A stretch of 64,000 bases of DNA, taken from NCBI GenBank assembly GCA_030830005.1, contig JAURNV010000031.1, forward strand, positions 120,222 through 184,221, given 5' to 3'. The notes under the pieces were generated by a model that was not told the DNA's origin, searched no databases, and saw nothing but the letters and a program-made list of their open reading frames with translations. Position numbers and translations under genes: made by a program. This document shows, in pieces, positions 45,973-57,020 of this stretch (position 1 is its first letter; every line of letters begins with the position of its first letter). This DNA is from Flavobacteriaceae bacterium (GTDB lineage Bacteria; Bacteroidota; Bacteroidia; Flavobacteriales; Flavobacteriaceae).

Positions 45973-47975
45973 CTATTTGTATGACCGTGTTTTTAATTCA
46001 ATATTTTCATAATTCAGCGGCTCTTTATGTAACTTGGCTTCGCTGGGTTCGCCTTTGTACTCCCATGCCGAAACAAAAGTAAAGTTAGCATCATCTCTTA
46101 AAGCCTCGCCCTCTGGAGTTTGTGATTCCTCTCTAAAGTGTCCTCCACAAGATTCAGCGCGTTCCAACGCATCTTTAGCAAACAGCTCTCCTAGTTCTAA
46201 AAAGTCAGCCACACGAAGGGCCTTAGCCAATGGTTCGTTAAAGGAATCCGATGTTCCGGGGACAAAAACGTCTTTGTAGAATTCCTCGCGAAGAGCCTTT
46301 ACTTCTTGAATGGCTTCATTTAAACCTGTTGCATTTCGCGACATTCCGCATTTATTCCAAATGATTTTTCCCAGTTTACGATGGAAATAATCTACAGTTT
46401 TAGTACCCTTATTGCTCATAAAGGCATCTATTTGTGCTTGGACACGCTGTTCTGCCTGCTCAAACTCTGGCAAGTTGGTTGAGATAGGTCCGGTACGAAT
46501 GTCATCTGCTAAGTAATCGCCAATCGTGTAGGGCAATACAAAGTACCCGTCCGCAAGTCCTTGCATCAATGCTGAAGCTCCTAAACGATTCGCCCCATGA
46601 TCAGAAAAGTTTGCTTCTCCAATTGCAAAACAACCGGGAATCGTGGTCATAAGGTTATAATCAACCCAAATGCCTCCCATAGTATAATGAACCGCAGGAT
46701 ATATCATCATAGGGGTTTCATAAGGATTTTGATCCACAATTTTCTCGTACATCTGAAACAAGTTGCCATATTTAGCCTTTATTATTTCTTTACCGAGCTT
46801 TTGAACTAGCGAAAGGTCATTTTCATCAAGTCCTTTAATGTGCGCCTTTTCTTTCCCGTAGCGAATAATCGCATCTGCAAAGTCAAGGAAAACCGCTTCG
46901 CCTGTAGTATTTACACCATAGCCTTCGTCACAACGTTCTTTGGCAGCCCGTGATGCCACATCTCGTGGCACTAAATTGCCAAAAGCAGGATAACGACGCT
47001 CTAAGTAATAGTCGCGATCTTCTTCTGCCAAATCGATAGGTTTAAGCTTTCCTTCACGAATTGCTACAGCATCCTCTTTCTTTTTAGGGACCCAAATACG
47101 GCCATCATTTCTAAGCGATTCGGACATTAAAGTCAATTTGGACTGATGATCTCCAGAGACTGGAATGCAAGTAGGATGGATTTGTGTAAAACACGGATTT
47201 GCAAAATAAGCCCCTTGTCTATGTATTTTCCATGCAGCAGTCACATTGCTTCCCATGGCATTAGTTAAAGATAGAATAAGTTTCCATAGCCCCCCGAGGC
47301 AATTACCACGGCATGTGCTGAGTGGCGTTCAATTTTGCCCGACACTAAGTTCCGTGTAATTATACCACGTGCTTTACCGTCTACCTTAACTAAGTCTAAC
47401 ATCTCGTGACGGTTGTACATTTTTATTTTTCCGCGCCCAATTTGGCGATTCATCGCCGAATACGCCCCTAGTAATAATTGCTGCCCAGTTTGTCCTTTTG
47501 CATAAAACGTTCTGGAAACAAGCACCCCTCCAAAAGAACGATTGTCGAGAAGACCCCCATAATCACGAGCAAAGGGAACGCCTTGAGCAACACACTGGTC
47601 GATGATGTTGGTAGATACCTCCGCTAGCCGATAGACATTAGCTTCGCGGGAGCGATAGTCTCCCCCCTTTACCGTGTCGTAAAACAACCGATAGGTAGAA
47701 TCTCCATCTCCTTGATAGTTCTTTGCGGCATTTATTCCCCCTTGAGCAGCGATAGAATGCGCTCGTCTTGGTGAATCTTGAAAGCAAAACGCCTTTACAT
47801 TGTATCCTAATTCGGCGAGTGTTGCTGCCGCAGAACCGCCCGCAAGACCAGTACCCACTACAATAACATCAATCTGACGCTTGTTGGCTGGGCTTACCAA
47901 ATTGATGCTGTTTTTGTGATTTGTCCACTTTTCGGCTATTGAGCCACTGGGGATTTTAGCATCTAATGTTGCCAT
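45973..47975 (-). pseudogene. sdhA: Succinate dehydrogenase/fumarate reductase flavoprotein subunit, interrupted by an apparent 1-nt frameshift (ORFs 47265-47975 and 45973-47256)
   Basis: First ORF ends ...[14 protein letters not shown]; the second begins [33 protein letters not shown]. Together they form a complete SdhA minus the S-T-N-A linker, readable after inserting 1 nt (TATCTTT[N]AACTAATGCCATG). Could be a sequencing error rather than a true pseudogene. Confidence 0.9.
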
Positions 47976-47976
47976 A

Positions 47977-48636
47977 TTAATGATTTAAAAAGTGAAATAA
48001 CGCGATGAATGCATAGCCTACAGGAATTCCTATAGCATATAATTTTCCAAAGGATTTTAATGCAGGGGTATATTTATTGTTAAAGCCCATAGACTGAAAG
48101 GCAGAAGCAAACCCGTGCAAGAGGTGAAGCGACAAAAAGAAAAACGAAATGACATAAAGAATTACTCTAGTCATATCTTCAAACTTATGCACTAATTCTT
48201 CATAATAACGCGTTGGATTCTCGGGTAATGCCTCTACATACTTATAGTTCATTTCGGGAACCCAAAAATCATAAAAGTGAAGCGCTAAAAATGCCAAAAC
48301 AGTAGCTCCAGAAACAAGCATGTTACGAGAAACCCAACTTGCATTGGCACTTCCCTTGTAAACAGCATAACGCGTACCACGAGCACGTTTGTTTTGAATG
48401 TCAAGTACAAACCCCATGACAAAATGAAAAATCACTCCTAATATAAGAATGGGTTGGAGTAAAAATTGCACCACAGGATTAGATCCCATAAAGTGAGAAA
48501 ACTGATTAAAGATATCTGCGCTAAACACCGAAGTAATATTAATCACGAAATGTTGCGCCAAGAAAATCATAAGAAAAATCCCAGAAAGCGCCATAGCAAC
48601 TTTTCTCAGGATAGTAGAAGACAAGGTGATTCCCAT
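47977..48636 (-). CDS. sdhC: Succinate dehydrogenase/fumarate reductase cytochrome b subunit
   Basis: [27 protein letters not shown]...[20 protein letters not shown]. Confidence 0.95.
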   Translation of the reverse strand: MGITLSSTILRKVAMALSGIFLMIFLAQHFVINITSVFSADIFNQFSHFMGSNPVVQFLLQPILILGVIFHFVMGFVLDIQNKRARGTRYAVYKGSANASWVSRNMLVSGATVLAFLALHFYDFWVPEMNYKYVEALPENPTRYYEELVHKFEDMTRVILYVISFFFLSLHLLHGFASAFQSMGFNNKYTPALKSFGKLYAIGIPVGYAFIALFHFLNH

Positions 48637-48658
48637 AATTTATGGCATTTATTAGGCA

Positions 48659-48690
48659 CAAAATTAGGTGCTGAACGCCTGAAAGCCAAA
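48659..48690 (-). promoter_or_regulatory. Bacteroidetes-type promoter of sdhCAB: TTTG-N20-TAATTTTG
   Basis: Minus strand TTTG (48687-48690) and TAATTTTG (48659-48666), 22 nt upstream of the sdhC ATG. Confidence 0.7.
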
Positions 48691-48778
48691 GGTTTTCGTT
48701 TATTTAGTATAATTCTAATATATGTTGATGGATATGTTTAACAAATACAGTATAAAATCCATGGAAAAGGAACCAAAT

Positions 48779-51598
48779 CTACTCTATTGTAAGAGTTGTT
48801 TTTAATTCATCATTCCAGAAAATCTTGTAAGTGCCTTTGGGCAAATACGTGTTTCCATCATCTGCTGTTTTTAGTTCTGCTTTATGCTTTCGGTTGAATA
48901 GCTTTACCGCACTACTGTTCATAACTAAAGTATAGGGAACGTTTTGCAATCCTCTAGAAAGTTGGATGGCTTCTTCAAATATCAAAACATCTTTATCTGT
49001 TGTGATGCTCCAAACCCCATCGGTTGGTTGATTTGCGAAAAAAGTCAAATGAACTGTTGGGGTGTATGGATCGTTCCACATACGGCTTTTTTGTCCCCAA
49101 CGGCTATTATGCTTTTGAGGCTGTAATGACAAAACAGCGATATCTTTAGTGAGCAGAACGGGTAATTGCTGAATAGCTTCAAGTTCACATAAATAGATAG
49201 AACGGCCATGCGTTCCTACCAATAAATCATTTTCTTGTTTCTGGATATACAAATCATGCACAGCAACACGTGGAATTTCCGCGTCAAAAATATACCACTC
49301 GATTCCTTGATTGATGCTCACATAAAGCCCATTGTCTGATCCCAGATAAAGTATTTGCTCATTTGTTGGGTCTTCTCGAATAACGTTGACAGGGCTATGA
49401 GGTAGATTAGCAGAAATTTTACGCCATGTCACTCCCAAATCATCCGACATATACACATAAGGGGTAAAATCATCCCAGCGGTATCCGTTTAGTGTAACAT
49501 AAATTCTAGAGGAATTGTGAGATGAAAACTGAACCCGACTAACCCATAGGTTTTGAGGCAAACCATCACTAATGCGCCGCCAAGATGCGCCGCCATCTTG
49601 AGACAACTGGACATATCCGTCATCGGAACCAACTACTAATGTGCCAAAATCATGTACTGATTCATCAATAGTTGTCAGCGTTCCATAAGGGACATTACCC
49701 TTTTTTCCACCAGTAGTTAGGTCATCAGAAATAGTTGCCCATTCCTCCCCTTTATTCATGGATCGGTGCAACTTATTACTGCCAAAATAAAGAATGTCAT
49801 TGTTGTGGGGCGACAGTAAAATAGGCGTTTGCCAATTAAATCGTAGGGGGGCTTCTCCTAATTTATGTTTTGGCTTAATAAAAATGCGTTTCCCTGTTTC
49901 TTTATCAATTTTAAAATAATTACCAAACTGATAACCCGTATAAACAATGTTTGGATTGCGCTTATCTACTTGAACTTGCATTCCATCACCTCCCATTATA
50001 CTTGTCCAATTGTTGTGGCCAGTTTGGTGCCATCTTATGTTTTCTCTACTTGTGTGTACCGCCTCCCAAACTCCGTTATCTTGTAATCCTCCGTAAACAT
50101 GATACGGTTCTTGTGTGTCGGCATACACGGTATAAAACTGCCCCACTGAGGGTTGATTGGATTTTATCCAATGTTCTCCGCCATCATAGCTGATATTAAC
50201 CCCTCCATCGTTTCCGTTAATTAGGTGTTTTGGGTTGTTAGGATTTATCCAGAGGGCATGGTGATCTGCATGTACATTAGGAGCATCTATGGATGTAAAT
50301 GTTTTGCCTCCGTCAGCAGAAGTCAACAGGGGAACCCCATAAATATAAATCTGCTCACTATTTGTTGGAGAAACATGAATCATTCCAAAATAATAACCAT
50401 AACTGTAGTACAAATCTTCTAAAAATTCATCGTGCGTTTTCTCCCAAGATGCTCCCCCGTCGGTGCTCAAATACACTTGGGCGCCCACTACTGGCGTGTC
50501 AAATAACTCTGCATTTGCATCTGTTAAGTACAAGGCAATGTCAGAGGGCTTAAGTTTGCCATTTCGCACTGATTCGCGGATAATTTCTGCAGTATATTCT
50601 TTGGGGAAGCCATTTTCTTTCAAAAAATCTGCTAACAACTCTTTGTCGTATGCCATAAAAGCTTCCAAAGAAATTCCTTCAAAATCTTTTTTGGTGAGTT
50701 TAGGCAAAACTGTTTTAGAAGTTGTTTGGCGATCTTGACTGTCCAAAATGGCATAAATAATGTTGGAATCATAGGCAGCTAACCCAATGCGCCCTACGCC
50801 CATACCTTGCGGAAAACCACTTGTTGCTGTGGTAATACTAATCCATGAATTCCCTCCATCGGTACTTTTATATATCCCAGAAGTTGAGCCACTCCCTGAA
50901 AAATGCCATGCCTTTCGGTCTTTTTCCCATACTGCAGCATATTGCACCTTAAAATCTTGTGGAGAAACACTAATTTCAATAACCCCTGTAGTGTTATTTA
51001 GTAAAAGGGTTTGTGACCAATTTTTTCCTCCATTAGTTGTTTTGTAAATACCCCGCGTCTTGTTGGGTGAATACAAATGTCCTGTAACACCTACTACAAC
51101 CTCATCGGGATTATTAGGGTTAATTTCAATTTTTCCAATATGATGTGCATCCTCAAGACCTATGTGGTGCCACGTTTTCCCTTTGTCGGATGATTTTAAA
51201 ACTCCAATACCGGCGTAAGACGAACGTGAGGCGTTGTTTTCTCCAGTACCAACATAAAGGGTGTGTGTGGGCCAATGCACCGCAATATCGCCAATATTTT
51301 GTGTGGGGCTATTGTCCATAACTGGAGAAAAAGTGGTGCCGTTATTATTGGTATACCACAATCCTCCAGAGGCATAAGCAACATAAAACTCATGTGGAGC
51401 ATTCGGATTTACGTCTAAATCTGTTACGCGACCACTCATCACGCTGGGCCCAATGTTAGTCAATGGAAGTTTTGCCACCAAAGATTGTGCAATAAGCGTG
51501 TTCAAAATGTTTTCGGATTGGCGTAACGTTTCTGGGGAAGTAGGTAACGGTTGAGCAACTGCGAAACTGCAGCACAAAAAGAAAAGCAAATGTTTCAT
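48779..51598 (-). CDS. Secreted BNR/VPS10-like beta-propeller protein ('glycosyl hydrolase' family annotation)
   Basis: Signal peptide; repeated S-x-D-x-G-x-x-W motifs (SSDKGKTWHHIGL, STDGGNSW, SQDGGASWRRI, SDDLGVTWRKI). Confidence 0.85.
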   Translation of the reverse strand: MKHLLFFLCCSFAVAQPLPTSPETLRQSENILNTLIAQSLVAKLPLTNIGPSVMSGRVTDLDVNPNAPHEFYVAYASGGLWYTNNNGTTFSPVMDNSPTQNIGDIAVHWPTHTLYVGTGENNASRSSYAGIGVLKSSDKGKTWHHIGLEDAHHIGKIEINPNNPDEVVVGVTGHLYSPNKTRGIYKTTNGGKNWSQTLLLNNTTGVIEISVSPQDFKVQYAAVWEKDRKAWHFSGSGSTSGIYKSTDGGNSWISITTATSGFPQGMGVGRIGLAAYDSNIIYAILDSQDRQTTSKTVLPKLTKKDFEGISLEAFMAYDKELLADFLKENGFPKEYTAEIIRESVRNGKLKPSDIALYLTDANAELFDTPVVGAQVYLSTDGGASWEKTHDEFLEDLYYSYGYYFGMIHVSPTNSEQIYIYGVPLLTSADGGKTFTSIDAPNVHADHHALWINPNNPKHLINGNDGGVNISYDGGEHWIKSNQPSVGQFYTVYADTQEPYHVYGGLQDNGVWEAVHTSRENIRWHQTGHNNWTSIMGGDGMQVQVDKRNPNIVYTGYQFGNYFKIDKETGKRIFIKPKHKLGEAPLRFNWQTPILLSPHNNDILYFGSNKLHRSMNKGEEWATISDDLTTGGKKGNVPYGTLTTIDESVHDFGTLVVGSDDGYVQLSQDGGASWRRISDGLPQNLWVSRVQFSSHNSSRIYVTLNGYRWDDFTPYVYMSDDLGVTWRKISANLPHSPVNVIREDPTNEQILYLGSDNGLYVSINQGIEWYIFDAEIPRVAVHDLYIQKQENDLLVGTHGRSIYLCELEAIQQLPVLLTKDIAVLSLQPQKHNSRWGQKSRMWNDPYTPTVHLTFFANQPTDGVWSITTDKDVLIFEEAIQLSRGLQNVPYTLVMNSSAVKLFNRKHKAELKTADDGNTYLPKGTYKIFWNDELKTTLTIE

Positions 51599-51660
51599 GA
51601 CAAGATATTTAGTGTGAAGATAATTTTTTTTTACTTTACGCTACCAAAACATAGTGCTCC

Positions 51661-52944
51661 ATGAAATACACTTCGCTTCCTTCGTCTATATACACGCAAA
51701 ATCGTGAGCGATTTATGTCGCAACTAAAGCCCAATAGTATTGCGGTGTTTAATTCAAACGATGTTTATCCTATTAGTGCCGATAGCACCCTCCCCTTTGC
51801 GCAGCATCGGGACTTGTTTTACCTTTCAGGCATAGATCAAGAAGAAACCATCGTTTTACTTTATCCAGATGCAAAAGACCCTGCACATCGAGAGATTGTC
51901 TTTGTGCGCGAAACAAACGCCCACATTGCGATTTGGGAAGGACATAAGCTCACTAAAAAAGAGACTACAAAAGTTTCAGGAGTTGAAACTGTAATGTGGA
52001 CCTCGTTATTTGAGCAGACCTTATTGGATTTGGCGAAACATGCGGAGCACATTTATATCAACACCAACGAACACTACCGCGCCAAGGTGGAAACCCAAAC
52101 ACGCGAAGATCGGTATATTGCATGGTGCAAAAAAAAATTTCCACACCACAAATACGAAAGAAGTAATCCCATTTTACAACGCCTTAGGTCCATAAAAGCT
52201 GCTGAAGAAATTGAACATATACAACGCGCCTGTAACATTACCGAAAAAGGGTTTCGGCGTATTTTGAAATTTGTAAAACCCGGTGTTTGGGAGCACGAAA
52301 TTGAGGCGGAGTTTGCCCATGAGTTTTTGAAAAATCGATCCAAAGGCTTTGCCTATACTCCCATAATTGCTTCAGGCACCAACAGCAATGTGTTGCATTA
52401 CATAGAAAATTGTAAAAAATGTAAATCAGGAGATGTGATTTTGTTAGATGTTGGTGCTGAATATGGTAATTACTCTTCTGATATGACACGAACCATACCT
52501 GTTTCGGGCAGATTTTCACCTCGACAGCGTGCAGTATATGATGCCGTACTCAAGGTAAAAAACGAAGCTACAAAACTGCTTGTCCCGGGAGTGCTTTGGA
52601 AAGCATATCATGTAGAAGTAGGTAAACTGATGAGCAGTGCGCTCATCGATTTAGAACTCCTTACCAAAAATGAAGTTGCTGAAAACGCAGAAGCGTATAA
52701 AAAATATTTTATGCACGGCACCTCGCATCATTTGGGTTTAGATACCCATGACTACGGTCTGTTAGACGAGCCCATGCAAGCCAATATGGTGTTTACGGTA
52801 GAGCCTGGAATATATATCCCCGACGAAGGCTTTGGTATTCGTCTCGAAGACGATGTGGTAATACAACCCATTGGTGCACCCAAAAACCTTATGCAAAACA
52901 TTCCCATTGACCCCGATGAAATTGAAGCATTAATGAATGCTTAA
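51661..52944 (+). CDS. pepP: Xaa-Pro aminopeptidase (aminopeptidase P)
   Basis: LDVGAEYGNYSSDMTRTIPVSG; HGTSHHLGLDTHD; EPGIYIPDEGFGIRLEDDV. Confidence 0.93.
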   Translation: MKYTSLPSSIYTQNRERFMSQLKPNSIAVFNSNDVYPISADSTLPFAQHRDLFYLSGIDQEETIVLLYPDAKDPAHREIVFVRETNAHIAIWEGHKLTKKETTKVSGVETVMWTSLFEQTLLDLAKHAEHIYINTNEHYRAKVETQTREDRYIAWCKKKFPHHKYERSNPILQRLRSIKAAEEIEHIQRACNITEKGFRRILKFVKPGVWEHEIEAEFAHEFLKNRSKGFAYTPIIASGTNSNVLHYIENCKKCKSGDVILLDVGAEYGNYSSDMTRTIPVSGRFSPRQRAVYDAVLKVKNEATKLLVPGVLWKAYHVEVGKLMSSALIDLELLTKNEVAENAEAYKKYFMHGTSHHLGLDTHDYGLLDEPMQANMVFTVEPGIYIPDEGFGIRLEDDVVIQPIGAPKNLMQNIPIDPDEIEALMNA

Positions 52945-53978
52945 AATGCCCTCCAGCCTTGGGCTTTAAGGGGCAGCACTTCGTTCCCCCGAGTAACCAA
53001 TGCTGTACCTTCAGCTTTGGCGCTCATGTGCCCAATAACCGTAAGGTTTGGGTTGCCTTTTATTTTGTCGTATTCGTCTTGTTTAAGGGTAAACAGCAGT
53101 TCATAATCTTCGCCGCCGCTAAGGGCAATGGTCGTGCTATCTATGTTAAATTCTTCACAAACAGCAATAAATTGTGGGTCGAGGGGAATTTTATCTTCAT
53201 AAATACGACACCCCAATCCGCTGTGCTGACATAGGTGCAGTACTTCTGAGGATAATCCATCACTAATATCAATCATAGAAGTGGGTTTTACTTCTAGCGC
53301 ATTGAGCAAGGAAACAATATCTTTTCGGGCTTCAGGTTTTAGTTGACGTTCCACCAAATACGTATAAGGATCAAGGTCAGGTTTATGGTTAGGGTTGGCT
53401 TTAAACACCTCGTTTTCGCGCGCCAATACTTGCAGTCCCATATAGGCTGCGCCCAAATCGCCAGAAACTACTAGTAGCTCATTTTCAGCCGCTCCACTGC
53501 GCTTTACAGCACCCGTTTTGGATACCTCGCCCAGTGCAGTAACCGAAAGTTGCAGCCCTTGTTTTGAGGAAGTAGTATCGCCACCGACCAAATCCACTCC
53601 ATAGGTTTTGCATGCCAAATGTATGCCAGCATAGAGCTCCTCTAACGCCTCTAAAGTAAAACGATTTGACACCGCAATAGACACCAGAACTTGTGTGGCT
53701 TGTGCATTCATAGCATAAATATCCGATAGGTTTACCACCACCGCCTTGTAGCCCAAATGCTTGAGCGGCATATACGCCAAATCGAAGTGTACCCCTTCAA
53801 TGAGCATGTCTGTGCTAACCACAGTTTCACTTTCGTGTTTTAGCACGGCTGCATCATCTCCAATTCCACACAACGTCGATGGAAGTGCTGTGGTTGCCGA
53901 CTTGGTCAAATGGTCAATAAGGGCAAATTCACCCATGGATTCAAGTGAAGTTTTAGACGGTTTTTGGTCTTCTAGCAT
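52941..53978 (-). CDS. thiL: Thiamine-monophosphate kinase
   Basis: GIGDDAAVL; VSTDMLIEGVHFDL; VGGDTTSSK; DISDGLSSEV; start MLEDQ at 53978. Confidence 0.94.
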   Translation of the reverse strand: MLEDQKPSKTSLESMGEFALIDHLTKSATTALPSTLCGIGDDAAVLKHESETVVSTDMLIEGVHFDLAYMPLKHLGYKAVVVNLSDIYAMNAQATQVLVSIAVSNRFTLEALEELYAGIHLACKTYGVDLVGGDTTSSKQGLQLSVTALGEVSKTGAVKRSGAAENELLVVSGDLGAAYMGLQVLARENEVFKANPNHKPDLDPYTYLVERQLKPEARKDIVSLLNALEVKPTSMIDISDGLSSEVLHLCQHSGLGCRIYEDKIPLDPQFIAVCEEFNIDSTTIALSGGEDYELLFTLKQDEYDKIKGNPNLTVIGHMSAKAEGTALVTRGNEVLPLKAQGWRAF

Positions 53979-54026
53979 GGCACAAAAGTAGCGTATTTTG
54001 GTGTGAATTGCTTTTGTGAACAATGC

Positions 54027-54050
54027 ATTGAATGTGATGCGGTATTCAAT
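54027..54050. promoter_or_regulatory. Inverted repeat ATTGAAT-N10-ATTCAAT upstream of the suf operon (candidate operator)
   Basis: Perfect 7-bp arms, centred ~50 bp upstream of the candidate -7 element at 54088. Confidence 0.4.
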
Positions 54051-54087
54051 CTATAGAAGCTCACTACTCCATCATCGTAAAATGTGG

Positions 54088-54095
54088 TATATTTG
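54088..54095 (+). promoter_or_regulatory. Candidate -7 element TATATTTG for the suf operon
   Basis: TAnnTTTG upstream of ATG 54105/54123; no strong -33 found. Confidence 0.5.
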
Positions 54096-54122
54096 CACTT
54101 TGGAATGAATCCAAATAAGGCT

Positions 54123-54452
54123 ATGATTAAAGTTTCTACACACGCACGCGACAAGGTCGTGCAAATGATGCAAGATGACGGGGTAGACATGACGTCTCAC
54201 TTTGTACGCGTTGGCGTAAAAAGTGGCGGGTGCTCGGGACTATCCTATGAGCTTAAATTTGATACCGCTTTAGGTGACGATGACAAAGTGTTTGAAGACA
54301 ATAACGTGCGTATTGTCGTAGACAAAAAAAGCTTTTTGTATCTTGTAGGAACAACCCTAGAATATTCAGGAGGATTAAACGGCAAAGGATTTGTATTTAA
54401 CAATCCAAATGCCAACAGAACGTGTGGGTGTGGCGAAAGTTTTTCGCTTTAA
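54123..54452 (+). CDS. sufA: HesB/IscA/SufA-family Fe-S carrier
   Basis: MIKVSTHARDKV...GVKSGGCSGLSYEL...CGCGESF; first gene of suf cluster. Confidence 0.92.
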   Translation: MIKVSTHARDKVVQMMQDDGVDMTSHFVRVGVKSGGCSGLSYELKFDTALGDDDKVFEDNNVRIVVDKKSFLYLVGTTLEYSGGLNGKGFVFNNPNANRTCGCGESFSL

Positions 54453-54461
54453 AAGACAGCT

Positions 54462-55907
54462 ATGGCATACACTGAAGAAGAATTAAAAAAAGAGCTCGAA
54501 ACCAAGGAGTATGAATACGGTTTTTATACGGACATTGAGTCCGACACATTCCCCGTAGGATTAAACGAGGACATTGTACGTGCCATTTCAGCACGTAAAA
54601 ACGAACCCGCTTGGATGACTAAATGGCGCTTGGAAGCCTATGAAATGTTCCTCAAAATGGAAGAGCCAGATTGGGCTAATGTCACCTACCAAAAACCCAA
54701 TCTTCAAAATATTGCATATTATTCTGCTCCTAAAAGCAAGGACAAATACGAAAGCTTAGACGAAGTTGACCCAGAACTACTAAAAACATTTGAAAAGCTA
54801 GGGATTTCTTTAGAAGAACAAAAAAAACTTGCTGGTGTTGCTGTAGATATTGTCATGGATTCTGTGTCAGTGGCCACAACGTTTAAAGATACACTTGCTG
54901 AAAAAGGTATTATTTTTTGTTCCATTTCAGAGGCTATTCAAGAACACCCTGAATTGGTAAAAAAATACATCGGGACTGTAATTCCGCGGACCGATAATTA
55001 TTTTGCGGCGTTAAATTCTGCCGTATTCTCTGATGGGTCATTTTGTTACATTCCAAAAGGGGTGCACTGCCCTATGGAGCTTTCTACCTATTTCCGAATC
55101 AATCAAGCCGGAACTGGGCAATTTGAGCGTACACTTGTGATTGCCGACGAAGGGAGTTATGTGAGCTATTTAGAAGGATGTACGGCTCCCGCACGAGATG
55201 AAAATCAGCTCCACGCAGCAGTAGTAGAACTTGTTGCGCTAGACGATGCCGAAATCAAATACTCTACCGTACAAAACTGGTTTCCTGGTGACAAAGAAGG
55301 AAAAGGAGGTGTGTATAATTTTGTGACAAAACGAGGTATTTGCCACGAGCGGTCAAAAATCTCTTGGACACAAGTTGAAACTGGCTCTGCTGTAACATGG
55401 AAATACCCTTCGTGCATTTTGAAAGGAAACGACAGTATTGGAGAATTTTATTCTATAGCACTTACAAACAATTTTCAACAAGCGGATACTGGCACAAAAA
55501 TGATTCATTTGGGAAAACGCACCAAGAGTACCATTATTTCTAAAGGAATTTCAGCAGGAAAATCGCAAAATAGCTATCGCGGATTGGTTAAAATTGGGGC
55601 AAACGCTAAAAATTCTCGAAACTTTTCCCAATGTGATTCCCTGCTCATGGGAAATCAGTGCGGCGCACACACCTTTCCTTACATTGAAGTGAAAAGCAAA
55701 ACCGCTAAAATTGAACATGAAGCTACTACCAGTAAGATTGGTGAAGACCAAATTTTTTATTGTAACCAACGTGGTATTGAAACCGAAAAAGCCATTGCTT
55801 TAATAGTGAATGGTTTTAGTAAAGAAGTTCTTAATAAACTACCTATGGAGTTTGCTGTAGAAGCCCAAAAATTATTGGAAATTTCACTCGAAGGCTCTGT
55901 TGGATAA
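54462..55907 (+). CDS. sufB: Fe-S cluster assembly protein SufB
   Basis: [48 protein letters not shown]. Confidence 0.98.
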   Translation: MAYTEEELKKELETKEYEYGFYTDIESDTFPVGLNEDIVRAISARKNEPAWMTKWRLEAYEMFLKMEEPDWANVTYQKPNLQNIAYYSAPKSKDKYESLDEVDPELLKTFEKLGISLEEQKKLAGVAVDIVMDSVSVATTFKDTLAEKGIIFCSISEAIQEHPELVKKYIGTVIPRTDNYFAALNSAVFSDGSFCYIPKGVHCPMELSTYFRINQAGTGQFERTLVIADEGSYVSYLEGCTAPARDENQLHAAVVELVALDDAEIKYSTVQNWFPGDKEGKGGVYNFVTKRGICHERSKISWTQVETGSAVTWKYPSCILKGNDSIGEFYSIALTNNFQQADTGTKMIHLGKRTKSTIISKGISAGKSQNSYRGLVKIGANAKNSRNFSQCDSLLMGNQCGAHTFPYIEVKSKTAKIEHEATTSKIGEDQIFYCNQRGIETEKAIALIVNGFSKEVLNKLPMEFAVEAQKLLEISLEGSVG

Positions 55908-55914
55908 ACCCTAA

Positions 55915-56271
55915 ATGATGAGATCACTGCTTTTTATTGTACTGTTAATTCTAACTACATCTTGCTCAAATTCAAAAAAGAATACGGTTACTGATTCCCA
56001 ATTTCATGGTGAGTTTTTATACTTGGCAGATGCTGCCGTACTCAACACAGGCACCGAAATTTACGGTGTTATTACCGATGAAAAAATGCATGAATTACAT
56101 GACTTATGTGTTCCATTAAAGCGGGAAGAATTCGATATGATACCTGTATACATCAAAGGAAAAGTTGAAAAAAAAGATCCTAACGAAGAAGGTTGGGAAA
56201 ACCGTATTCGGATAACATCAATAGATTCTTTGGTTAATCCAAAGGACATGACTATAATCAAACCCAACTAA
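55915..56271 (+). CDS. Small uncharacterised lipoprotein inside the suf operon
   Basis: [22 protein letters not shown] lipobox; 118 aa, sits between sufB and sufC. Confidence 0.75.
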   Translation: MMRSLLFIVLLILTTSCSNSKKNTVTDSQFHGEFLYLADAAVLNTGTEIYGVITDEKMHELHDLCVPLKREEFDMIPVYIKGKVEKKDPNEEGWENRIRITSIDSLVNPKDMTIIKPN

Positions 56272-56273
56272 AT

Positions 56274-57020
56274 ATGCTAAGCATAGATGATTTACATGCC
56301 GGCTGTGAAGGCAAAACAATACTGAAAGGAATAAACCTAGACGTTAAACCTGGTGAGGTACACGCGATCATGGGGCCTAATGGCTCTGGTAAAAGCACGC
56401 TTTCTACAGTAATTGCTGGTCATGAGGAATACGAAATTTCACAAGGGAGCATTTTATTCAATGGTGAAGATATTGCAGAGCTTTCTGCCGATGAGCGTGC
56501 GCATAAAGGTATCTTTTTATCGTTTCAATATCCTGTTGAAATCCCTGGTGTTTCCGTAACAAATTTTATCAAAACGGCCATAAACCAAACAAGAAAAGCA
56601 CAAGGCGCTGAAGAAATGCCTGCCAATGAAATGCTTAAGAAAATTCGTGAAAAGGCTGCTTTGCTCGGAATAGACTCCCGTTTTTTATCACGTTCATTAA
56701 ACGAAGGGTTTTCTGGCGGTGAAAAGAAACGCAACGAAATTTTTCAAATGGCAATGTTAGAGCCTAAGCTTGCTATTTTAGATGAAACCGACTCAGGACT
56801 TGATATTGACGCGCTTCGTATTGTTGCAAATGGGGTGAATAAACTAAAGGGTAAGGACAATGCCATTATTGTAATCACCCACTACCAACGTTTGTTGGAA
56901 TATATTGTCCCTGATTTTGTTCATGTGCTTCACGAAGGTAAAATTGTTAAATCGGGAAGCAAAGACTTGGCGTTAGAACTTGAAGAAAAAGGATACGACT
57001 GGATAAAACAAGGGGCATAA
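56274..57020 (+). CDS. sufC: Fe-S cluster assembly ATPase SufC
   Basis: Walker [37 protein letters not shown]. Confidence 0.98.
   Translation: MLSIDDLHAGCEGKTILKGINLDVKPGEVHAIMGPNGSGKSTLSTVIAGHEEYEISQGSILFNGEDIAELSADERAHKGIFLSFQYPVEIPGVSVTNFIKTAINQTRKAQGAEEMPANEMLKKIREKAALLGIDSRFLSRSLNEGFSGGEKKRNEIFQMAMLEPKLAILDETDSGLDIDALRIVANGVNKLKGKDNAIIVITHYQRLLEYIVPDFVHVLHEGKIVKSGSKDLALELEEKGYDWIKQGA

Noticed and set aside
47250-47270. UAU CUU UAA C at the sdhA break resembles the prfB programmed +1 frameshift site (UAU CUU UGA C)
   Set aside because: A +1 shift after CUU would read AAC UAA and stop at once; the needed frame is -1/+2. CUU cannot re-pair as UCU, and there is no X XXY YYZ heptamer or obvious downstream stimulator. 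An indel is the simpler explanation.
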